Notes: generated from the sequence alone by a model not told the origin. Positions 1 to 7,759 are shown, numbered from the stretch's first letter. The stretch: DNA of 13,266 bases from JAWXTP01 sp044433415 (GCA_044433415.1 JAWXTP010000081.1:1-13266), one strand, 5' to 3'. Made by a program: numbers and translations.

Positions 1-16
1 CCAAGAGTAGTTCATA

Positions 17-93
17 TTTGCGGCGTTTTTTGAAGTTTTAAGCGGAGCAGCCTCGACGGCTGTGAGCATTGAAACTTTAAAAAAGGTCGCAAA
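17..93. repeat. 77-base imperfect hairpin downstream of gpmI
   Basis: Bases 17-43 pair with 66-93 in a nearly continuous stem: TTTGCGGC at 17-24 against the complement at 86-93, then the T-run at 26-31 against the A-run at 79-84, then GAAGTTTTAA at 32-41 against 69-78. There are three G-T pairs, one G-G mismatch (25/85) and one bulged A (68). Inside the loop a second GC-rich hairpin forms, CAGCC (48-52) with GGCTG (58-62). It lies 49 bases beyond the gpmI stop. It has no T-run after the stem on either strand, so it is not a textbook intrinsic terminator. It may be a dispersed intergenic repeat, a structured RNA, or a 3' stability hairpin for gpmI; the window holds only one copy, so this cannot be settled. 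Bases 94-141 hold only short inverted motifs. Confidence 0.6.
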
Positions 94-141
94 GATGGGC
101 TGCTATTGGGAAAAGCCTTCACTTAAGTCCCGAAGCGAAAC

Positions 142-1658
142 TTAAATTAACGCTTTGCCGGTCATGTCTGCAGGTTGAGAGATACCCATAATCTTAAGGA
201 TGGTTGGAGCAACGTCAGCTAGTACACCATCTTCAACAGATTTGATAGTATCAGAAACAACGATAAAAGGAACAGGGTTCAAAGAGTGAGCAGTATTAGG
301 AGTACCGTCAGCGTTAACAGCAAAGTCAGCGTTACCGTGGTCAGCTGTAATAAGAACAGTGTAACCGTTAGCTGTAGCAGCATTAACAACCTCTTCAACA
401 CATTCATCTACTGCACCAATAGCTTTTACTATAGCTTCGTATATACCTGTGTGACCTATCATATCACCATTAGCAAAGTTTAGACATACAAAGTCAAATT
501 TAGCTTTGTTAAGCTCAGCTACTAAAGCATCTTTAACTTCGTAAACACTCATCTCAGGTTTTAAGTCATAAGTAGCAACCTTTGGAGAGTTGATTAAGAT
601 ACGCTCTTCATTAGCATAAGGTTCTTCACGTCCACCGTTGAAGAAGAAAGTAACGTGAGCATATTTCTCAGTCTCAGCAATGTGTAGTTGAGTAAGACCT
701 TCGTTAGCAACAACTTCACCAAGAGTATTTTGGATATTGTCTTTTCCGTAAACGATTTTTACTTTCTTGAAACCTTCATCATAAGGAGTCATAGTTAAGT
801 AATGAAGGTTAGGAATAGCTGTCATTTCTGCTTCTGGGAGGTCTATCTCATTTAAAGCCATAGTGATTTCTCTAGCTCTATCTGAACGGTAGTTAATAGA
901 GAAAACAACATCACCTTCTTGAATCATACCTACAGGATTGTTGTTATCATCAACAATAGAAAAGGTTTTACAAATTCATCAGTTAAATCCTCGTTGTAAG
1001 ATGCTTCCATAGCAGCTACAGGATCAGTAAATTTAGCACCTACACCAGCAGTAAGCAAGTCGTAAGCTACTTTTACACGTTCCCAACGTTTGTCTCTATC
1101 CATAGCGTAGAAACGACCTATGATAGAAGCTATTTTACCGTTAGAAGTTTTTAGGTGGTTGTTTAAAGATTCAATAAAACCTTTACCACTTCTTGGGTCT
1201 GTGTCACGACCGTCAGTGAAAGCGTGAACGAATACGTTTTCAATGCCATATTCACCTGTAACATCACATAATTTGTAGATGTGTTTGTCTAAAGAGTGAA
1301 CACCACCATTAGATACTAAACCAATAAAGTGAACTGCTTTACCGTTTTCTTTAGCATATTTGAAAGCATCAGCAATTACAGGGTTAGAAGCGATAGAGTT
1401 GTCCTCACATGCTTTGTTAATCTTTACTAGGTCTTGATAAACGATACGGCCAGCGCCAAGGTTTAAGTGACCAACTTCTGAGTTACCCATCTGTCCGTCA
1501 GGAAGACCAACATTCTCACCACAAGTTAGAAGTTGAGAGTTAGGATATTTCTCTTCTAAAGAAGTCATAAATTTAGCGTTAGCATTGAAGATAACATCGC
1601 TTTTTGAGTGGTCGCCTTTTCCCCACCCGTCAAGAATCATTAAAAGAACTTTGTTCAT
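142..1658 (-). pseudogene. gpmI: gpmI, cofactor-independent phosphoglycerate mutase, split by a one-base frameshift
   Basis: 2,3-bisphosphoglycerate-independent phosphoglycerate mutase interconverts 3- and 2-phosphoglycerate in cytoplasmic glycolysis and gluconeogenesis, using two metal ions and a phosphoserine. The 5' part (930-1658, 242 aa) shows DGWG at 10-13, catalytic Ser60 in GNSEVGH, TDGRD at 148-152 and GRFYAMDRDKRW from 181. The 3' part (142-927, 261 aa) shows YRSDRAREIT, metal ligands Asp399 and His403 (GDMIGH), Asp440-His441 (ADHGNAD) and His458 (TAHSLNP), in joined numbering. After Lys-Pro-Phe231-233 the frame shifts: the run of four A at 960-963 (+ strand) needs one more base to continue as Ser-Ile-Val-Asp-Asp. 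The repaired gene would encode 505 aa, the normal length for the family. All catalytic residues remain, so this is either a recent lesion or a sequencing or assembly error. If real, the protein would be broken inside the phosphotransferase domain. Confidence 0.93.
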
Positions 1659-1697
1659 TTTCGTGTATTTAAATTTTCGTATATTTACTTTTATTTA

Positions 1698-1729
1698 TTC
1701 CACTGCATAAGAATTTGTATGCAGTGGAA
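1698..1729 (-). terminator. Perfect 12-bp hairpin between the GH92 gene and gpmI
   Basis: TTCCACTGCATA at 1698-1709 and its exact complement at 1718-1729 enclose an 8-base loop. It lies 12 bases past the GH92 stop and about 40 bases before the gpmI start. On the minus strand the stem is followed by an A/T-rich stretch without a real T-run, so it may be a weak or factor-assisted terminator, or an mRNA 3' end stabiliser that separates GH92 from gpmI expression. No T-run follows on the plus strand either. The stem is certain; its role is inferred. Confidence 0.55.
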
Positions 1730-1740
1730 CAATAAACGTG

Positions 1741-3999
1741 CTATTTTTGATTAGTACATTCTATTACAATCTCACCTGCGTTAACTAGAGCGTCATGAGT
1801 TATAAAACGACTGTTGTATTTTTTACCACCAACTTTAATACTCTTAATATAGATGTTTTCGTCAGAAGCATTAAGACCTTTAATTACTAACTCAGAGTTT
1901 TTGTAATATTTAGGGTCAAGTTTAATTGTAATCTTGTCAAATGTAGGACTAGAGATGATATAGTTAGGTTCTCCTGGTGTTGGAGGGTAAAGTCCCATTA
2001 GAGAGAATACTCCCCATGCACTCATAGTGCCGGTATCATCATTTCCAGGTATACCTACAGGAGCGTTTTTATACCATTTTTTCAGTAACTCACGTACCAT
2101 CTTTTGAGTTCTCCATTCTTCACCTTTAATATAAGAGAAGTAGTAAGGATAACCCATGTCAGGTTCGTTTGTCATATCGAAAAGACCTTCATCAAAACAT
2201 TTTTGAAGATTTGCAGTGAATTTTTTGTTACCACCATGAAGTTTAATAAGACCTAGAATATCATGAGGTAGGTAGAAAGAGTAGTTCCAAGAAGTACCTT
2301 CGTGGAAACCATGCACAGGGGCAAAATTTTCACCTTGTAGAGGGTCGAAACCTTCCATAAATGTACCATCAGGATTTATAGGACGTAGAAGACAGTATGT
2401 AGGATCAAAATATTTTTTGTAACCCATAGATCTTGTCATAAGAGTTTCATAATCTGCTGTTTTACCTAATTTTTTAGCCATCTGAGCAAGAGACCAGTCA
2501 GCGATATAGTACTCTAGAGCTTGTGACACTGTATTGTCATAAGGTTTTAGGATAGGAAGATATCCGTTTTCTGCATAGAAGTCATTGTCAGGACGTACAA
2601 CATTGTTAGCACCTTCAGTGAAAGCATTTTTGTACATAGCTTCATATAATTCTTCAGCTTCCATATCATTTAACATGCCGCGCATATAAAGGTCAACGAT
2701 ATAAGGAATAGCAGGGTCTCCTTGCATAACGTGGAACTCTTGAGATGCTATCTCAAATTTAGGAAGATTTCCCGATTCTTCATACATTTCATATAAAGAT
2801 TTTACCATATCGTTTCCTCGTTGAGGGCAAACTAGCGACATAAGTGCAGGGTTTATGCGGTAAACATCCCAACCTGAGAACATAGTAAAACGGTTGTGGT
2901 TAACTTTTAAAGTTTTACCACTACTCATAGCAGGATATTCTCCATTAACATCTTGTAGGATGTTAGGGTGAATATATGTGTGATAAAGAGCTGTATAGAA
3001 GATAGATTTGTCGTCTTCTGTACCACCTTCAACTTCTACGTTAGATAAAACATTATTCCAACTTTCAATTGCTTGTGCAGAGATTTTATCAAAATTAGTG
3101 TTGTGTTGTTCTTTGTTTAAGTTTTCACGAGCATTCTCTATGCTTACATAAGAAACACCAACGCTAACTTCTATAGCTTCTTTGTCCTGAGTGTTAAAAG
3201 AGAAAGCAACACCTATCTCGTCACCTGCCATTTCACGGTTGTATTCTGTGTAAACTTTGTATTTGCCCGAGTAAGGGTCCCAGTCGTGACGACCACCAAT
3301 TAGAAGGTCTTGTTTTTTCCAATATTTAATTTCAGCAGGTTTGTTTACACGAACTACAAAATAAATAGGAATGATAGATTGAGATTTAGTATAACAGAAA
3401 GTACCCATTAATTTGTAACCTTCAATTTCTCTATCAGATACGATTCTTGCAGTTCCACCAGTTTCGTTAGTTAACCCTAGTCCTATGTTTAGAAGGATGT
3501 TAGATTGACCAGCAGGGAAGGTGTATTTAGATAGGGTAGTGCGTTCTGTAGCAGTCATTTCAGCTTTTACATTATATTTTGTAATATCCGCACTGTAATA
3601 ACCTGCTTTAGCAACTTGGTTTTCGATTTCTGAGCAGTATTTGTTATAATCAACCTCTAGTTCACCAGTTGTAGGCATCAATAGTAGAGAACCAAAATCT
3701 GGGCATCCAACACCAGAAAGGTTAACATTTGTGAACCCTGCAATGAATTTATTTTCATATACAAAAGGTGTAGAACACCATCCACCGTTCACATGAATAG
3801 TGTGACCTGGTTTTTCGATAGTGTTAAATGGACTCATAGAGACCATACCATAAGGTACCACAGGTCCTGGCTGAGTTGCTCCGAAGTTAGAAGTTCCTAT
3901 GAAAGGATTTACGTAATCGGCAGGTGTCTTTTGTGCAGATGCAGTAAGAACCGCAAATAAAGAGAAGGCCGTCAGGAAGATTGATTTCATATATTTCAA
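1741..3999 (-). CDS. Exported GH92 family alpha-mannosidase
   Basis: Glycoside hydrolase family 92 enzymes are calcium-dependent exo-alpha-mannosidases, commonly alpha-1,2, that trim mannans and high-mannose N-glycans in the Bacteroidota periplasm or at the cell surface. The 752-aa product starts with a signal peptide (basic MKYMK, hydrophobic core 7-20, likely signal peptidase I cleavage after Ala-Gln at 22-23); there is no lipobox. The family N-terminal signature follows directly (DYVNPFIGT at 28-36, GATQPGP at 40-46). Further family motifs are FSGWDVYR at 374-381, GFHEGTSWNYS at 564-574 with the likely general acid Glu567, and GNDDTGTMSAW at 652-662 with the paired Asp654/Asp655 region that supplies the base. 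The length is normal for GH92. Met4 is an alternative start. No SusC/SusD pair or other glycan enzyme is next to it, so it is not in an evident polysaccharide utilisation locus. The exact linkage cannot be read from sequence. Confidence 0.95.
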   Translation of the reverse strand: MKYMKSIFLTAFSLFAVLTASAQKTPADYVNPFIGTSNFGATQPGPVVPYGMVSMSPFNTIEKPGHTIHVNGGWCSTPFVYENKFIAGFTNVNLSGVGCPDFGSLLLMPTTGELEVDYNKYCSEIENQVAKAGYYSADITKYNVKAEMTATERTTLSKYTFPAGQSNILLNIGLGLTNETGGTARIVSDREIEGYKLMGTFCYTKSQSIIPIYFVVRVNKPAEIKYWKKQDLLIGGRHDWDPYSGKYKVYTEYNREMAGDEIGVAFSFNTQDKEAIEVSVGVSYVSIENARENLNKEQHNTNFDKISAQAIESWNNVLSNVEVEGGTEDDKSIFYTALYHTYIHPNILQDVNGEYPAMSSGKTLKVNHNRFTMFSGWDVYRINPALMSLVCPQRGNDMVKSLYEMYEESGNLPKFEIASQEFHVMQGDPAIPYIVDLYMRGMLNDMEAEELYEAMYKNAFTEGANNVVRPDNDFYAENGYLPILKPYDNTVSQALEYYIADWSLAQMAKKLGKTADYETLMTRSMGYKKYFDPTYCLLRPINPDGTFMEGFDPLQGENFAPVHGFHEGTSWNYSFYLPHDILGLIKLHGGNKKFTANLQKCFDEGLFDMTNEPDMGYPYYFSYIKGEEWRTQKMVRELLKKWYKNAPVGIPGNDDTGTMSAWGVFSLMGLYPPTPGEPNYIISSPTFDKITIKLDPKYYKNSELVIKGLNASDENIYIKSIKVGGKKYNSRFITHDALVNAGEIVIECTNQK

Positions 4000-4034
4000 G
4001 CGAGATTAAAATTGTAAAATATTTAAGTAGCTTC

Positions 4035-4086
4035 TAAAGGGAACTTCTAAAAATTGAATAAAATCAATTATTAGAACTTTCCTTTA
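4035..4086 (-). promoter_or_regulatory. 23-bp imperfect hairpin in the predicted GH92 leader
   Basis: Bases 4035-4057 pair with 4064-4086 around a 6-base loop (ATAAAA at 4058-4063), with three mismatches. The core arms are GGGAACTTCTAAAAATTGA (4039-4057) and its imperfect complement at 4064-4082. It lies between the predicted minus-strand -7 motif (4101-4108) and the GH92 start at 3999, so it should be in the 5' untranslated RNA, ending about 35 bases before the ATG. It could be a protein-binding operator, an RNA stabiliser or a folded control element. No known riboswitch is recognised. Confidence 0.45.
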
Positions 4087-4100
4087 AAAACTTTGTTCTG

Positions 4101-4108
4101 CAAATATA
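4101..4108 (-). promoter_or_regulatory. Candidate -7 promoter motif for the GH92 gene
   Basis: Read on the minus strand this is TATATTTG, an exact match to the Bacteroidota primary-sigma -7 consensus TAnnTTTG, followed by CAG. The same 11 bases, TATATTTGCAG, occur at the ATPase promoter at 7656-7666. No TTTG lies at the usual 19-21 base distance upstream, so the -33 part is weak or missing. The predicted leader is roughly 95 bases. Confidence 0.5.
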
Positions 4109-4129
4109 TAACATTTAAATGGATTTTAC

Positions 4130-4137
4130 TATTTTTG
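4130..4137 (+). promoter_or_regulatory. Candidate -7 promoter motif for the dipeptidyl peptidase gene
   Basis: TATTTTTG matches the Bacteroidota -7 consensus TAnnTTTG. No TTTG is found 19-21 bases upstream. If used, transcription starts near 4144 and gives a leader of roughly 120 bases containing the hairpin at 4159-4187. It stands back to back with the minus-strand motif at 4101-4108, so the two promoters would share one control region. TAGCTTTT at 4205-4212 is a weaker alternative closer to the gene. Confidence 0.35.
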
Positions 4138-4158
4138 TAGCCTGAATAAGCTGAAAAA

Positions 4159-4187
4159 GTTTCATTTTTTTTGCAAAAAGATGAAAC
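4159..4187 (+). promoter_or_regulatory. 13-bp hairpin in the predicted peptidase leader
   Basis: GTTTCAT (4159-4165) pairs with ATGAAAC (4181-4187), then a T-G pair and five T-A pairs continue the stem to a 3-base loop (TGC at 4172-4174). It is not followed by a T-run, so it is unlikely to be a terminator. Its place between a candidate promoter and the peptidase start suggests an operator or a leader RNA element. Role unproven. Confidence 0.35.
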
Positions 4188-4262
4188 ATTAAAAAGAAAT
4201 AAAATAGCTTTTAAATATTATCAGTAAATTAATCTTATGACTTGATTCTATACATATCTTTT

Positions 4263-6269
4263 ATGAACAAAACTTTACTAATTATTGCAGCTGCGGTATT
4301 ATTATTGACAGGCTGCACAGAAACACAAAACAAAATGAACAATACAGATTTTACTTGGCAAATTGACAAGTTTGATGATGTTAAAATTTTGCGTTATCAA
4401 ATACCAGATTTTGACTCTTTGACTTTACAACAAAAAACCTTAGTTTACTATCTTTCTGAGTCAGCTAAATGTGGTAGAGATATACTTTTTGATCAGAATT
4501 TTAAACATAACTTATCTATAAGAAAGACTTTAGAGGAAATTTATGTTTCTTATAAGGGCGATAAAGAAGATGAACAATTTAAGGCATTCGAGAAATACTT
4601 AAAGAAAGTGTGGTTTGCAAATGGTATACATCACCATTATTCATCAGAAAAATTCACTCCTGAATTTAGTGAAGAGTATTTCGATTCTTTAGTTGCTGCA
4701 ACAGAGTCTTTAAAAGATTCTAAGAAAGAGCTAGCTATTATAAAACCTGCAATTTTTAATGCTAAATTATACAAAGTAGGTTCTTGTCAAGATGCTTCAA
4801 AGGATATGATAGTAAATAGCGCTAATAACTATCACGAAAATCTTACTCAGAAAGAAGTAGAACAATTCTATGCAAGAATGGGTAACCCTAACGACCCTGA
4901 ACCAGTAATGTATGGTCTTAATAGTCGTTTAGTAAAAGAAAAAGGTAGAATCTTTGAGGAAGTTTACAAAATAGATGGTAAATATTCTGCTGCTCTAGAG
5001 AAAGTTGTTTACTGGTTAGAGAAAGCTGCTGGGGTAGCTGAAAATGAACACCAAAAGCAAACTATAGAGAAACTTATCTCTTACTATAAAACTGGTGACC
5101 TTAAAGAATTTGATGAATATAATGTTCTTTGGGTTAAAGACACTCTTTCTAGTGTAGACTTTGTGAATGGTTTTATTGAAGTGTATGGTGACCCTCTAGG
5201 TCGTAAAGCCTCATGGGAAAGTACAGTAAACTTTAAAAATGTAGAAGCTACAAAACGTACAGAGACTATTTCAGATAATGCTCAATGGTTTGAGGACAAC
5301 TCACCTATAGATGAACAGTACAAGAAAAAAACTGTGAAAGGTATATCTGCAAAAGTTATTACCGTAGCTCAACTAGGTGGTGACTGTTTTCCTGCTACTC
5401 CTATAGGTATTAACTTACCTAATTCAGACTGGATTAGAAAAGATCATGGTTCTAAAAGTGTTACTATTCAGAATATTACTTATGCTTATGCACAAGCAGC
5501 TCAGGGTGATGGCTTCTCTATAGAATTTTATCCTAGTGCTGAGGTTATTAATAATGCAAAGAATTACGGTACTTTAGCAAGTGATTTACATACAGACTTG
5601 CATGAGTGTTTAGGTCATGGCTCAGGTCAGCTTAAAGAAGGCGTGAAAGGTGATGAACTTAAAAACTATGCTTCACCTTTAGAGGAAGCTCGTGCAGACC
5701 TTTTTGCTCTTTATTATATAGGTGACACTAAATTAATGGAGCTTGGTATTGTCCCTTCTATGGACGTTATGAAAGCGGCTTATTACAACCAAATTTTCAA
5801 TGGTCTTATGGGGCAACTTACACGTATTGAAGAAGGTAAGGAAATTGTTCAGGCTCACATGCGTAATCGTCAACTTATTGCTGCTTGGTGTTATGAAAAA
5901 GGTAAAGACGAGAACGTCATTGAGATTATGAAACAAAACGGCAAAAGCTATGTTATCATAAATGATTATGAAAAATTGCGTGGGCTATTTGCTGAGTTGC
6001 TAGTTATAATTCAGAGAGTTAAAAGTGAGGGTGATTACGAAACAGGTAAAGACCTTATAGAAACTTATGCAGTAAAACCTGATGCTAAATTACATAAAGA
6101 GGTTCTTGAGCGTTACGCAACATTAAAAACTGCTCCTTATAGTGGTTTTATAAATCCAAATATCAAGCCTATTGTTGAGAATGGTAAGATTATAGATGTT
6201 GTAGTTGAATATCCAGATAGCTATGTAGAGCAGATGCTTGAACTACGTGAGAAATATTCTTTCTTGTAG
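4263..6269 (+). CDS. Dipeptidyl peptidase III (M49 zinc metallopeptidase), probable lipoprotein
   Basis: M49 peptidases remove dipeptides from the N-terminus of oligopeptides with one zinc ion. In the 668-aa product the zinc motif is HECLGH at 447-452 (ligands His447 and His452, catalytic Glu448), followed by GSGQL; the second signature EEARAD at 474-479 supplies the third ligand, Glu475. Cys at the third motif position matches the Bacteroides thetaiotaomicron enzyme, whereas eukaryotic DPP III has HELLGH. I place the start at the ATG at 4263, not the in-frame TTG at 4242, because it begins a clean lipoprotein signal: MNK, a hydrophobic core, then LLTGC with Cys18 as the lipidation site. The protein is therefore probably anchored in a membrane and faces the periplasm, unlike cytosolic eukaryotic DPP III. 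It is the only plus-strand gene here, is divergent from GH92, is monocistronic, and ends at a strong terminator. The length is normal for bacterial members. Confidence 0.95.
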   Translation: MNKTLLIIAAAVLLLTGCTETQNKMNNTDFTWQIDKFDDVKILRYQIPDFDSLTLQQKTLVYYLSESAKCGRDILFDQNFKHNLSIRKTLEEIYVSYKGDKEDEQFKAFEKYLKKVWFANGIHHHYSSEKFTPEFSEEYFDSLVAATESLKDSKKELAIIKPAIFNAKLYKVGSCQDASKDMIVNSANNYHENLTQKEVEQFYARMGNPNDPEPVMYGLNSRLVKEKGRIFEEVYKIDGKYSAALEKVVYWLEKAAGVAENEHQKQTIEKLISYYKTGDLKEFDEYNVLWVKDTLSSVDFVNGFIEVYGDPLGRKASWESTVNFKNVEATKRTETISDNAQWFEDNSPIDEQYKKKTVKGISAKVITVAQLGGDCFPATPIGINLPNSDWIRKDHGSKSVTIQNITYAYAQAAQGDGFSIEFYPSAEVINNAKNYGTLASDLHTDLHECLGHGSGQLKEGVKGDELKNYASPLEEARADLFALYYIGDTKLMELGIVPSMDVMKAAYYNQIFNGLMGQLTRIEEGKEIVQAHMRNRQLIAAWCYEKGKDENVIEIMKQNGKSYVIINDYEKLRGLFAELLVIIQRVKSEGDYETGKDLIETYAVKPDAKLHKEVLERYATLKTAPYSGFINPNIKPIVENGKIIDVVVEYPDSYVEQMLELREKYSFL

Positions 6270-6312
6270 TAGAGTTTATTTAAAAAAACAGTAGCCTAGG
6301 TGAGGCGGTTTT

Positions 6313-6351
6313 AGAGGTTTACGGTGTAAAAACTGTAAACCTCTTTTTTTT
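6313..6351 (+). terminator. Rho-independent terminator of the dipeptidyl peptidase gene
   Basis: AGAGGTTTAC (6313-6322) pairs exactly with GTAAACCTCT (6335-6344); three more pairs, one of them G-T, can extend the stem inward. The descending arm runs straight into a T-run (6344-6351). It lies 43 bases after the peptidase stop and faces the convergent ATPase gene ending at 6393. The T-run is only on the plus-strand side, so it mainly serves the peptidase. Confidence 0.88.
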
Positions 6352-6392
6352 ATAGATTACAGTGATTGTATGTTTAGATTTATTCCGTTAAA

Positions 6393-7610
6393 TTAGTAAT
6401 CGACACGAGAAGAGAGGAAGTCACGTATATATATATGCTTTATTCCCTCGTAACTATTCTCATACGACTCATCTGCTGAAACTACAATTTTGGGGTAGTT
6501 GTCCTTAATATTTAGTAAATTACCAAATTCTCTCACTATTGTCTCCTCTTTGAATAGCTCCAATGTAACTTGAACATAGAGGGTTTCACCACCCTTTGTG
6601 CAGACAAAATCAATCTCTTCGGACTGCATAGCTCCAACTTTGACATCATATCCAGAGTAAAGCAAGTGGTTATACACTACATTTTCTAGGCGTTTAGCTC
6701 TGTCATTTGGTTTATAACCTGCCACAATATTTCTAATACCCAGGTCTTCGAAGTAATATTTTTCACCGCGCTCAAATAGACGTTTACCAACTATATCATA
6801 ACGACCAACTCTATGCACAATAAATGCATCGGCAAGAGCAACAGCGTAGTCACTTACGACATTTGACGAAATATCAACTCTTTGTGATTTAAGATAATCA
6901 CTTATGCTTTTTGACGAAAACAAAGAACCAACATTATCTGCTAAGAAACGTATCAACTGCTCTAAAAAGATGCTATTTCGTATATTTTTACGTTGCACAA
7001 CATCACGCAATACAATTGTCGAATAGATACTTTTAAGATACTCAACAACGACCTCATCGCTTTGAGGTAGGTGAATAAGATAAGGCAATCCACCATAGCG
7101 CATATACCTTTCGAGAGAACTATTATTATTGGGTAACTTATGGAAAGCAAGAAATTCCAAATACGATAATGAATAGATATTAAACTCGATATATCTACCT
7201 CCCATCTCATTCGCTAAGTCCGATGAGAACATTTGAGAGTTGCTTCCTGTGATATAGATATCGTTATTGTCATCGAGGGCAAGTGAGCGAATTGCTTTAT
7301 GGAAGTCTGGTATATTTTGTATCTCATCTACGAATATATAATTCTTCTTATCTTCCCTTGAGTTCGTTAATATATAACTATTCAGTGATTTGCTGTCGTA
7401 AATATCATCAAACGTAATATCTTCTTTATTTATGTATATAATGTTTGCATCATTATCTTTAGAGAGTATCAGCTCCATCAACTGAAATAGAATATAGCTC
7501 TTGCCCACACGGCGATGACCAACCATCACTTTTATGATGCTGCTATCCATAAATGGAGCGATTCTGTCTATGTAGGCATCCCTACGATATACTATTTTAG
7601 GCACTTTCAT
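6393..7610 (-). CDS. AAA ATPase of the AAA_14/DUF4143 type
   Basis: This 405-aa protein belongs to a large bacterial and archaeal group of ATPases (AAA_14 N-terminal, DUF4143 C-terminal) whose biological role is mostly unknown. It shows Walker A GHRRVGKS at 31-38, Walker B YIFVDEIQNI at 91-100 (Asp95, Glu96), and the sensor-like TGSNSQMFSSDL from 121. The family sequence GRYIEFNIYSLSYLEF runs from 138 and is followed by YGGLPYLIH near 172-180. The C-terminal part (about 305-350) has Glu309, then EEIDFV at 331-336 and YVQVT at 345-349, a spacing like that of PD-(D/E)xK nuclease folds; whether it is catalytic is unclear, since Gln347 stands where a Lys is usual. The gene is single and minus strand, has its own promoter, and lies downstream of mcrC. 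A link with the restriction system is possible but rests only on adjacency. Confidence 0.88.
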   Translation of the reverse strand: MKVPKIVYRRDAYIDRIAPFMDSSIIKVMVGHRRVGKSYILFQLMELILSKDNDANIIYINKEDITFDDIYDSKSLNSYILTNSREDKKNYIFVDEIQNIPDFHKAIRSLALDDNNDIYITGSNSQMFSSDLANEMGGRYIEFNIYSLSYLEFLAFHKLPNNNSSLERYMRYGGLPYLIHLPQSDEVVVEYLKSIYSTIVLRDVVQRKNIRNSIFLEQLIRFLADNVGSLFSSKSISDYLKSQRVDISSNVVSDYAVALADAFIVHRVGRYDIVGKRLFERGEKYYFEDLGIRNIVAGYKPNDRAKRLENVVYNHLLYSGYDVKVGAMQSEEIDFVCTKGGETLYVQVTLELFKEETIVREFGNLLNIKDNYPKIVVSADESYENSYEGIKHIYIRDFLSSRVDY

Positions 7611-7658
7611 AATAGGTGTATTTTAGAACTTCACTTTAATTATACTTAAACTTTCCTG

Positions 7659-7691
7659 CAAATATAGTAATTATTTGAATTATAATTCAAA
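7659..7691 (-). promoter_or_regulatory. Bacteroidota-type promoter of the ATPase gene
   Basis: On the minus strand TTTG (7691-7688) is followed by a 21-base spacer and TATATTTG (7666-7659), which fits both boxes of the Bacteroidota primary-sigma consensus TTTG-N19-21-TAnnTTTG. Transcription should start near 7652, giving a leader of about 40 bases before the ATG at 7610. It is the best promoter in the window. Confidence 0.72.
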
Positions 7692-7696
7692 TAATT
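7669..7696. promoter_or_regulatory. Perfect 28-bp palindrome over the ATPase promoter, operator-like
   Basis: The half-site AATTATTTGAATTA (7669-7682) is followed directly by its exact complement (7683-7696), with no loop. It covers the -33 box and nearly all of the spacer of the ATPase promoter, the classic position for a repressor dimer that blocks polymerase. The sequence is almost all A/T, so some chance symmetry is expected, but 14 paired bases without mismatch is long. The binding protein is unknown and no regulator gene is adjacent; self-control by the ATPase is conceivable but unsupported. Confidence 0.55.
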
Positions 7697-7759
7697 TGAT
7701 AAAATCGCATTTATTTTAATTATAGTTAATTTGTAGTGTGTTCTAGAGGTGGCCGACAA

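Noticed and set aside
286..483. Plus-strand open frame inside gpmI
   Set aside because: It is antisense to strongly conserved gpmI codons; its Ser/Val/Thr-rich product is a typical shadow with no family resemblance.
955..966. Programmed frameshift in gpmI
   Set aside because: The site reads AAA CCT TTT CTA and does not form a standard slippery heptamer; no downstream pseudoknot was evident, and this gene is not known to use frameshifting.
4242..4262. Upstream TTG start for the dipeptidyl peptidase
   Set aside because: It would add seven residues before a clean lipoprotein signal that begins at the ATG at 4263.
5733..5936. Minus-strand open frame inside the dipeptidyl peptidase gene
   Set aside because: It is fully antisense to conserved peptidase sequence and shows no recognisable features.
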